From Candidatus Sulfotelmatobacter sp. (GTDB taxonomy: Bacteria; Acidobacteriota; Terriglobia; Terriglobales; Acidobacteriaceae): DNA of 9,482 nt. Shown here one piece after another: positions 1-5,564 of this stretch (position 1 is the stretch's first letter; every line of letters starts with the position of its first letter). The notes beneath the pieces are model-generated. The model searched no databases. It had not been told where the DNA came from and saw only the letters and a program-made list of their open reading frames with translations. The DNA lies in the NCBI GenBank assembly GCA_030044775.1, contig JASICF010000603.1:1-9482 (forward strand), in the 5' to 3' direction. A program made the position numbers and the translations under genes.

Positions 1-26
1 GAGCCTGGCGAGGGACCTCACTGTGA
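1..26 (+). CDS. Possible last codons of an upstream gene (partial)
   Basis: In frame 3 the bases before lpxB read as seven sense codons (A-W-R-G-T-S-L) followed by TGA at 24-26. That stop would overlap the lpxB GTG start as GTGA, a common arrangement in tightly packed operons. In other Gram-negative bacteria lpxB often follows other lipid A genes, so an upstream operon partner is plausible. Eight codons cannot identify a gene, and the reading may be chance. Confidence 0.25.
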
Positions 27-1186
27 AAGTCTTGATCTCCGCCGGCGAAGCTTCCGGCGAAATGTACGGCGCACAGCTGATGGAAGCTTTGCGGCGCGTC
101 GATCGGTCGCTGGAGTTCTTCGGCGTTGGCGGCGAGCAAATGCGTGCCGCCGGATGCGACACCGTCGTCGACGCGAAAGATCTTGCCGTCGTCGGCATCA
201 CCGAAATTCTCAGCCATCTGCCGAAAATCTACGGTCTTTTTCACAAATTGATTGCCGAAGCTGATAAGCGCAAGCCTGATCTGGCAATCGTGATCGATTC
301 CCCTGCATTTAACTGGCGAGTAGCTCGCCAGATGAAGAAACGCGGCATTCCGGTCGTCTATTATGTGGCGCCTCAGTTCTGGGCATGGCGACAGGGACGC
401 GTCCGTCTTCTGCGCAAGTATGTCAACAAGGCCTTGGTCATCTTTCCCTTTGAAGAAAAGTTCTATCGGGACCGTGGAGTGGACGCGACCTTCGTGGGTC
501 ATCCTCTCGCTGGTTTGCAGCGGCCAAACGTCGGCCGCAGCGATTACGCTCAGCAGTTCCACCTCGACGCCTCAAAACCCTGGATTACCTTGATGCCCGG
601 CAGCCGCCTAAAAGAAATGCGGATGAACCTTCCGACCGTGCTGGAGTCGGCTCGAGAACTAGGCAGCGAGTACGAATTCCTGTTGCCGGTTGCGCCCACA
701 CTGGACCGTGAAAGCATACGCAGGTTAGTTGAACCGGGTGTTGCCGGCGGCCCGGCGATCACGCTGGTCCCGGAATCTTTGCCTGCGCTCTCGCACTCGC
801 GTGCCGGCATTATCGCCAGCGGCACGGCTACGGTCGAAGCCGCGATGATGGGAACGCCATTTGTGATGGTCTACCGGGTTTCGTCGCTCACTTATTTTCT
901 TGGCAAGCCCCGGGTCAAGGTGCCGCATTTTGCTATGGTCAATCTGATTGCCGGAGAGCAGGTCGTGCCCGAACTTGTGCAGCATGACTTTACAGGTGCT
1001 AACGTCGTTGCCCAGTTGCGGCAGATTTTGCCTGATGGTCCTGCCCGCAGCCACATGCTGGAGGGTCTGAAATCTGTGAGACATAAGCTCAACGCTTCGG
1101 CTGGCAGTGGTCCTGAGGATGCGCCGCGCGCGGCCGATCGCGCCGCGCAGATTATCCTTTCCATTTTGCGCAGCAGGAAGAGCTGA
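23..1186 (+). CDS. lpxB: Lipid-A-disaccharide synthase LpxB
   Basis: Glycosyltransferase (family GT19) that joins UDP-2,3-diacylglucosamine and 2,3-diacylglucosamine 1-phosphate into the lipid A disaccharide, releasing UDP; it works peripherally at the cytoplasmic face of the inner membrane. The 387-residue length is normal for the family. Visible family motifs are the N-terminal SAGEASGE segment (residues 6-13), VIDSPAFN (90-97), YYVAPQFWAWR (113-123), FVGHPL (157-162), MPGSRLKE (191-198), IASGTATVEAA (264-274) and NLIAGEQVVPEL (307-318). Start: GTG at 23 puts the protein at the usual M-K-x-L-I-S-A-G-E beginning, with GAGGG at 10-14 eight bases upstream. The frame stays open to the window edge, so an earlier start cannot be excluded. 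Oddity: residue 13 is Glu where most homologues I recall have Asp (SGD). The next gene lies 102 bases downstream on the same strand, and co-transcription is possible. Confidence 0.96.
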   Translation: MKVLISAGEASGEMYGAQLMEALRRVDRSLEFFGVGGEQMRAAGCDTVVDAKDLAVVGITEILSHLPKIYGLFHKLIAEADKRKPDLAIVIDSPAFNWRVARQMKKRGIPVVYYVAPQFWAWRQGRVRLLRKYVNKALVIFPFEEKFYRDRGVDATFVGHPLAGLQRPNVGRSDYAQQFHLDASKPWITLMPGSRLKEMRMNLPTVLESARELGSEYEFLLPVAPTLDRESIRRLVEPGVAGGPAITLVPESLPALSHSRAGIIASGTATVEAAMMGTPFVMVYRVSSLTYFLGKPRVKVPHFAMVNLIAGEQVVPELVQHDFTGANVVAQLRQILPDGPARSHMLEGLKSVRHKLNASAGSGPEDAPRAADRAAQIILSILRSRKS

Positions 1187-1288
1187 AAAGCCTCTGGATT
1201 GAGCCGCCTATGCTTGTGCTCGCACATCTTTTAGGGGAGAATCTTCATCATAGCTAGCAGTCAGGCTGTTTGCTGGAGACTCTCCTTA
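1187..1288 (+). other. lpxB to M1-like gene spacer
   Basis: This is a 102-base gap with no convincing promoter hexamers and no GC-rich stem followed by a T run, so read-through from lpxB is possible. The ribosome site of the next gene is GGAG at 1275-1278, ten bases before the ATG at 1289. It is followed at once by ACT and CTCC (1282-1285), which could fold a weak 4-bp hairpin over it; a stem this short may be chance. Confidence 0.4.
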
Positions 1289-3340
1289 ATGCAGATCGAC
1301 CCTCGGCGCCTTCCCAGCGTTCTTGCAATCTCATGTGTCTGCTTGATGGTGGGGGCATTTTCGATCCCCTCGTGGGCCGCCGAGAAGGCCCACTTGCGGG
1401 TTGACGACTATCAGATCGAAGCGGAACTGACGCCGCATCTTCACCAGATTTCCGCGAAGGCTAAAGTCAAATTCACCGCCCTTCAGGATCTGAACGTCGC
1501 CATCTTTGAGCTACACAACGATCTGCGCGTGACTCGCGTGCTCGACGACAATGGCCAGCCGCTATCCGCCGAGCGCGTAACCCAGGATTCTACGGTGCGC
1601 GTCGCATTGCCGAACGGGCTTGCCAAAGATGCTTCCACCTCGCTCACCTTCGAGTACGAAGGCACGCTGGAAACCGCCGACGATAGCCCGGTTCCCGGCC
1701 TTAAGCTCGCTTACATCGGTGACGACACTACGTATCTGCTCTACGCCGGGCGATGGTTCCCCGTGAGCGGTTACGGGCTTAACCGGTTCACGGCAAACAT
1801 CAGCGTGACGGTGCCGGCACACATGGTAGTGATCGGAAGCGGCAAGTCGACGGTAACGGAGAATCCGCCTTCGAATAAGCCCAATACGAACGGGCTGCCG
1901 ACAAAAACGTTCACATTCGACTATTCGAAATCGAGCTTTCCTGGAACCATCGTTGCTGGAGTTTTTCAGGAATATAAGAGCGACGAAGCAGGCATGGATT
2001 TGCACGTTTTCTTCAAGCCTACGCACCAGGCGCTGGCTCCCGAATACACGAATACGGCGGTTCAGGAATTCACTTACTTCATCACGGCTTATGGCGCTCC
2101 CCTCTCACAAAAACTGAGTGTAGTGGAATTACCCGGCGACACCGTGCCTTATGCGTGGGCTCCAGAAATTGCCGCCCTCGCCGGGCCCTCGATCACACAG
2201 AAGGTAAACTACCGCCTGCTTGCCAATGCGATTGCGCATCAATGGTGGGGCACTTCGGTGAGTCCGACGTCAAAGGATGACTGGTGGCTGGTGGATGGCT
2301 TTTCGCGTTATTCCGAGGCCATGTACGTGGAGAATGCCGCCGGCCCGGCCGGTCTGGAGGAAGTCGTAAAAGATATGTCGGTCGGCGCGCTGGCGTATGA
2401 CACCGTTCCGCTCTCAAGCGCCAATAAACTCGATCCCTTTTCGACCGAGTTTCAGTCGCTGGTGACCGACAAAGGCGGAATGATTCTCCACATGCTGCGC
2501 TGGGTAATGGGAGAAGACAAATTTCTCAAAACCATGCGCGAATTCGCCGATACGTATCAGGGTAAGTCGGCCAGCATGGACGATTTCCGCACCATCGCCG
2601 AGAAATATTACGGGGATCAACTTACCTGGTTCTTCTCCCAGTGGCTGGATTCCACCGGCGCCCCTGAGTTCAAGCTTAAATACACCGTTTACCGCCTCGG
2701 CAACGTGCCCAAGGAGACCAGCACCGGGGCCAAACCTCCCGGCTTCCGCGTGACCGGCGAGATCGCGCAGGATCTCGACCTGTTCCGCATGCCAGTGGAT
2801 TTACGCATAGAAACCGACGGAAAAACTGAAGACAAAAAAATCGAAGTGGTGGGAACCAACTCGGCTTTCAGCGTGGAAACTTTCGGACGTCCGCGCAAGA
2901 TCGAACTGGATCCCGAACACCACGTGCTCACGAACTCTTCCGATATTCGGCTGCGCTCTTCCATCCTTCGTGGCCAGGCTTTGCAGCAGCAGGGAGATCT
3001 TTCCGGCGCGCTTGAGCAGTTCAACAAAGCTCTCGATCTCAACAAAAATAGCTCGCTGGCACACTATCGCGTCGCGGAGATTTTTTTCCTGCAGCGAAAC
3101 TATCAAGCCTCGGCCAACTCTTACCGCTCATCCATCAATGGGGATGGAGATCCACGCTGGACTGAGGTTTGGAGCCACATCCAACTGGGTAAGATTTTCG
3201 ATATTACCGGGCAGCGCGAACGCGCCATCAACGAATACCGGCAAGCCATCCAGACGAATGACGACACTTTTGGAGCTCTCGAAGAAGCCCGCAAATATTT
3301 GCAGAAGCCATTCGAGCGCCCGAAGAACCAGGATCAGTAG
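1289..3340 (+). CDS. Secreted M1-peptidase-like protein with degenerate active site and C-terminal TPRs
   Basis: The 683-residue protein has a Sec-type signal: basic start, hydrophobic residues about 9-28, likely cleavage near SWA-A-E (28-32). It is therefore predicted to reach the periplasm or beyond. Residues about 35-230 resemble the M1 N-terminal beta domain (GRWFPVSGYGLNRFTA, 154-169). The middle resembles the M1 catalytic domain, ending in WLDSTGAPE (452-460). Residues about 555-675 read as about three TPR helix pairs (for example GQALQQQGDLSGALEQFNKA). M1 enzymes carry HExxH, a Glu 19 residues after the second His, and a Tyr in YxKG. Here these align as N313-A314-I315-A316-H317, D336 and T393-D-K-G, and the GxMEN substrate loop is not recognisable (APEIAALAGPS, 291-301). 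Only one zinc ligand, H317, is intact. The fold is clear from family features; loss of peptidase activity is inference. It could be a scaffold or binding protein. The start has GGAG ten bases upstream. Confidence 0.9.
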   Translation: MQIDPRRLPSVLAISCVCLMVGAFSIPSWAAEKAHLRVDDYQIEAELTPHLHQISAKAKVKFTALQDLNVAIFELHNDLRVTRVLDDNGQPLSAERVTQDSTVRVALPNGLAKDASTSLTFEYEGTLETADDSPVPGLKLAYIGDDTTYLLYAGRWFPVSGYGLNRFTANISVTVPAHMVVIGSGKSTVTENPPSNKPNTNGLPTKTFTFDYSKSSFPGTIVAGVFQEYKSDEAGMDLHVFFKPTHQALAPEYTNTAVQEFTYFITAYGAPLSQKLSVVELPGDTVPYAWAPEIAALAGPSITQKVNYRLLANAIAHQWWGTSVSPTSKDDWWLVDGFSRYSEAMYVENAAGPAGLEEVVKDMSVGALAYDTVPLSSANKLDPFSTEFQSLVTDKGGMILHMLRWVMGEDKFLKTMREFADTYQGKSASMDDFRTIAEKYYGDQLTWFFSQWLDSTGAPEFKLKYTVYRLGNVPKETSTGAKPPGFRVTGEIAQDLDLFRMPVDLRIETDGKTEDKKIEVVGTNSAFSVETFGRPRKIELDPEHHVLTNSSDIRLRSSILRGQALQQQGDLSGALEQFNKALDLNKNSSLAHYRVAEIFFLQRNYQASANSYRSSINGDGDPRWTEVWSHIQLGKIFDITGQRERAINEYRQAIQTNDDTFGALEEARKYLQKPFERPKNQDQ

Positions 3341-3365
3341 GGCGTGTATCCCTTCGGATTTGCGT

Positions 3366-4271
3366 CTACCTTTTTTCGCTCGCCTCGGGCGCCTTCGGTT
3401 TGCGGATAGAATGTGAAATCGGGGCAAGTGTCCCTCTGAATGGCAGAACTTCTCCCATCAAAAGTTGTCGCGGCGGATTGCCTGCCGGTGACGGCTGCGG
3501 CGGTGGTGTCGTTTCCAACTTCCGCACACCATTCGGCAGTAGGGGCACTCGGGTGCTCCGGCCCTGCAATTCCTGCCTAGCCTCAAACTGCACCTGTTGC
3601 AGGGCGTCTTTCGAGGATGAAGCCTGCACGAACGAAGGCATCTGCACCGATTGCCATACAGCTTTGTCGTAGGTCCGGCGAAGCGGCAGATCCTGTTCGC
3701 TCTGCAGGCTTCTGATGCGTAAGACGGCCTTTTCCACGATGCGGGCAAATTCGGCGGCGGCGCCGTAACGCCTGTCTTTTCGCAACCGTCGGGTGGCTTC
3801 CTGAGCGGAAAACCAAGTACGGTTACGACCCGGTTCCTTGGGTTTTGAGAGGCGCAGGACCTCGCACAAGTGAGCGCTGACCACGGATTCGTTTGGCGAA
3901 AACTTGCGCTTCGATTTCCCGCTCTTTCGAACTACATAGCCGGCAAACGAAGTTTGTTCGATTCTTCCGTGCACTCCAGCTTCTTCAAAAGCCTCGAGCG
4001 CTGCCGCCTGCGCCGAGGTTAAGCCTGTTTCGGCGCTGCCTTTCGGAAAAGTCCAGCGCCGGCTACCGCGGGTCTGTACCAGTAGAAACTCGACCTCTCC
4101 GCTTCGAACTCGATAGCACACGGCCGCCACCTTCTGGCAGTCCGAGAGCCTTCGGAGACTCGCAAGGCGGACGAATTCGGATGCAGTTTGAGTTTCTCCA
4201 GGGTGCAGGTGAACCGCGTTTGAGGCGAGTCGGCGGCTTTTGCTGTCTCCGCGCATTTCAGTAGCGTGCAC
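3366..4271 (-). CDS. Nudix hydrolase with long proline-rich C-terminal tail
   Basis: Nudix enzymes hydrolyse nucleoside diphosphates linked to another moiety, using Mg2+ bound by the Nudix box. Here a single Nudix domain spans about residues 45-185 of 301. It includes RRWTFPKG (71-78) and a box starting at G78 with E93, E96, E97, G99 and V100, so the metal-binding Glu set is kept. The box position usually Glu is L84, and the usual Arg before E93 is L92. The WxxPKG lead-in and EAGV ending recall the diadenosine or diphosphoinositol polyphosphate-type branch, where a Leu after the inserted Gly is, as I recall, common; the substrate is unproven. Residues about 190-301 are low-complexity and rich in Pro, Gln, Ser and Arg, probably disordered. 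GTG at 4271 is chosen because AGAGGAGGG (4284-4276) sits just upstream; an in-frame ATG at 4256 lacks such a site. The gene converges on the M1-like gene, 25 bases apart, and diverges from the CxxC gene. Confidence 0.88.
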   Translation of the reverse strand: MHATEMRGDSKSRRLASNAVHLHPGETQTASEFVRLASLRRLSDCQKVAAVCYRVRSGEVEFLLVQTRGSRRWTFPKGSAETGLTSAQAAALEAFEEAGVHGRIEQTSFAGYVVRKSGKSKRKFSPNESVVSAHLCEVLRLSKPKEPGRNRTWFSAQEATRRLRKDRRYGAAAEFARIVEKAVLRIRSLQSEQDLPLRRTYDKAVWQSVQMPSFVQASSSKDALQQVQFEARQELQGRSTRVPLLPNGVRKLETTPPPQPSPAGNPPRQLLMGEVLPFRGTLAPISHSIRKPKAPEASEKR

Positions 4272-4275
4272 GAAT

Positions 4276-4284
4276 CCCTCCTCT
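4276..4284 (-). promoter_or_regulatory. Strong Shine-Dalgarno site deciding the Nudix GTG start
   Basis: On the minus strand the bases read AGAGGAGGG. The GGAGG core is five bases from GTG at 4271-4269. It is one of the best ribosome sites in the window and supports the GTG over the in-frame ATG at codon 6. Confidence 0.75.
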
Positions 4285-4429
4285 GCTGCCTATAGCACAG
4301 TTTGGTTCGCAACGAACGAGAGTGATTTTTTCTCAAATCGCGCCGGAATCCTCTTACATACTTGCGCACTGCGACTCCGCGACGACAGTATTCATGTTTG
4401 ATCTCTGCAGCTTCGCGCGGGAGACATAC

Positions 4430-4780
4430 TTGGAAACCATACACTGCCTTCGCTGCGGTCGGGTGATCGAGTCCGGACAGAAATCCGTTGCGCTTTATAT
4501 GTTTGCCCAAACCGTGGGAGTCAAACCACGACAGAAGTCGACTGCCCACCGCATTTCGTTTTGCCCGCAATGCTCGGTCTCGCTGGCAATGGGTCCGGCG
4601 CCGGAGGGCGCTCTTAACGTGGCCGCGTGGGACATGATCCGCGATCTGGTTGCAAGTGATCCCGCCCTGAATCGCGCCGCCTGGGAGAGTCTCAACGGTG
4701 TATTTGGGCTTCTACCCGCCACCGGCACAGACGGCCGCGCCTGCCGGGCCGCGCAGGCTGAGGGCCACTTCGAATTCTGA
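4430..4780 (+). CDS. Small protein with two CxxC pairs (likely zinc ribbon), function unknown
   Basis: I do not recognise the family. From TTG at 4430 the product is about 116 residues. It has CLRC at residues 6-9 and CPQC at 45-48, the pattern of a four-cysteine zinc site, with a basic stretch between them (VKPRQKSTAHR). An alpha-helical, Ala-rich part follows (about 60-90; NVAAWDMIRDLVASDP), then a Gly/Ala/Arg tail. No membrane segment or signal is visible, so it is probably cytoplasmic. Start choice: TTG 4430 has GGGAG at 4419-4423, six bases upstream. An ATG at 4394 (128 residues) has no ribosome site, and a GTG at 4322 (152 residues) has only a weak one and a less protein-like N-terminus. 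It diverges from the Nudix gene and converges with the next. Coding status is supported by the cysteine pattern and by the lack of any better gene here. Confidence 0.6.
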   Translation: METIHCLRCGRVIESGQKSVALYMFAQTVGVKPRQKSTAHRISFCPQCSVSLAMGPAPEGALNVAAWDMIRDLVASDPALNRAAWESLNGVFGLLPATGTDGRACRAAQAEGHFEF

Positions 4781-4797
4781 TCCGAAAAACTTTCGGA
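4781..4797. terminator. Perfect palindrome between convergent genes, possible bidirectional terminator
   Basis: TCCGAAA (4781-4787), loop AAC, TTTCGGA (4791-4797) form a perfect 7-bp stem. It begins on the base after the TGA of the CxxC gene and ends eight bases before the stop of the minus-strand gene at 4806. The location suits a shared transcript end. The stem is short and no long T run follows on either strand, so a classical intrinsic terminator is not proven. Confidence 0.4.
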
Positions 4798-4805
4798 CCG
4801 CCAGG

Positions 4806-5222
4806 CTAAATCCCAATCCATCGGCGCGCATCTTCAAATGACCAGAAGATCGAAAAATTCCTCTGAGTGCGGAGAATCTTGTGGATGCGCGCCGCGTGAT
4901 GCTGAGTTTCGTCATGAACCACAAACGCCCGCTTCGCTCGCAGCGAAAAAGCATCAACCTTATCTGCAAGGCGGATGAATTCCTCTGCCTTCAGATCCAG
5001 TTCTTCGACTTCGCGCATATCTACTATCTCAGAGAAATCGGGGTCGAACGACGGGTTAGCGCGCAGCGATGCCGCATATCTTTCGATGTCGCTTGCCGAA
5101 AGTTTCTTGTGAAATCGAACCGAAACGAATTTTCTCCTGGCATCGAGCACATAATCACCGGCTCCGGCGACCTGATTCGGAACAGTCAGGCTCACCGAAT
5201 CCAGATTTCCCTTTTGAAGCAT
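4806..5222 (-). CDS. Small single-domain protein, STAS/SpoIIAA-like in appearance, function unknown
   Basis: A 138-residue protein without signal peptide or membrane segment. The order of elements is: an early strand pair (YVLDARRKFVSVRFHKKL, 24-41), a helix (SASDIERYAASLRANP, 42-57), a strand FSEIVDMREV (63-72), ELDLKAEEFIRLADKVD (74-90), a strand RAFVVHDE (98-105), a helix HHAARIHKIL (108-117) and a final FSIFWSFEDARRWIG segment (123-137). This alternating pattern, with its VDxRxV...DL core, resembles uncharacterised STAS/SpoIIAA-like proteins that I recall from environmental bacteria; that is a pattern match, not a proven homology. Start: ATG 5222 has GAGG (5231-5228) five bases upstream. 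A GTG two codons earlier (5228) overlaps that site and is unlikely. It lies back to back with the permease leader, so the two may share a divergent control region. Confidence 0.7.
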   Translation of the reverse strand: MLQKGNLDSVSLTVPNQVAGAGDYVLDARRKFVSVRFHKKLSASDIERYAASLRANPSFDPDFSEIVDMREVEELDLKAEEFIRLADKVDAFSLRAKRAFVVHDETQHHAARIHKILRTQRNFSIFWSFEDARRWIGI

Positions 5223-5491
5223 GTGCACCTCGTTTTTGCCTAGCCGAACAACGACTCCGTTCCCTCGGACCTATCGGCAATTGGCAGGTTCAACTGCAGT
5301 TACGCCCGTCACCAGGGCTTGCCGGCTGTCAAAGCCGAGGTTATTGGAATCGATTTACCAACCGGGACCTGGATGGCAGGAGATTGAAAGTCAGATAACC
5401 ATTTCGGCTGCCAAACGGTCTAAATAAGCAACGCCGGGCGGGAACTTCGCATCGACTGCCTGCGTACCAAACAAACAGATGTATTGCAATA

Positions 5492-5527
5492 GCGATCAGG
5501 CGGGCTTGAGACCCCTCGCCTGATTGC
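5492..5527 (+). promoter_or_regulatory. Stem-loop upstream of the permease genes
   Basis: GCGATCAGGCG (5492-5502) pairs with CGCCTGATTGC (5517-5527), with one G-T wobble in 11 pairs. Two further pairs (5503-5516 as G-U and 5504-5515) extend the stem around a 10-base loop. No T run follows, so it is not a simple terminator. It may be part of the 5' leader RNA or, as DNA, an operator. GCCCG at 5529-5533 could pair instead with CGGGC at 5501-5505, a possible alternative fold. Confidence 0.55.
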
Positions 5528-5539
5528 TGCCCGGGCCTC

Positions 5540-5559
5540 CACTCCGAAATTGCGGAGTG
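5540..5559 (+). promoter_or_regulatory. Hairpin enclosing the Shine-Dalgarno site of the first permease
   Basis: CACTCCG (5540-5546) and CGGAGTG (5553-5559) form a perfect 7-bp stem with the 6-base loop AAATTG. The 3' arm contains GGAG (5554-5557), the ribosome site seven bases before ATG 5565. Folding would therefore hide the ribosome site, so translation could depend on melting, a ligand, a protein or coupling to upstream events. The pairing is seen directly; the regulatory role is inference. Confidence 0.55.
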
Positions 5560-5564
5560 CACTT

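Larger units (their letters stand above)
5223..5564. other. Divergent intergenic region with structured leader of the permease genes
   Basis: About 340 bases without a convincing gene; the short open frames here lack ribosome sites and protein-like sequence. It contains a perfect 10-base palindrome AACTGCAGTT at 5292-5301 (possible operator), a CGGCT/AGCCG stem with a 5-base loop at 5323-5337, and two stem-loops close to the permease start (listed separately). I could not find a pair of promoter hexamers with good spacing, so promoter positions remain open. The region must hold the start signals for the minus-strand gene at 5222 and most likely those for the permeases. Confidence 0.55.

Noticed and set aside
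3341..3376. Possible terminator after the M1-like gene (ATCC/GGAT hairpin near a six-T run)
   Set aside because: The stem is only 4 bp and lies about nine bases from the T run, so it does not meet the usual form of an intrinsic terminator.
3400..3672. A cysteine-rich 90-codon plus-strand frame opposite the Nudix tail
   Set aside because: The many Cys codons arise from the complement of Gln, Ala and Arg codons in the low-complexity tail. There is no ribosome site and no regular metal-binding spacing.
4019..4570. A 183-codon minus-strand open frame overlapping the Nudix start and the CxxC gene
   Set aside because: It runs in another frame through the Nudix catalytic domain and across the divergent start region. 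It shows no motifs, and the Nudix frame has the strong ribosome site.
5384..5426. TTGAAA and TAAATA as a promoter for the permeases
   Set aside because: The spacing is about 31 bases, far from 16-18, and TAAATA is a poor -10 match.
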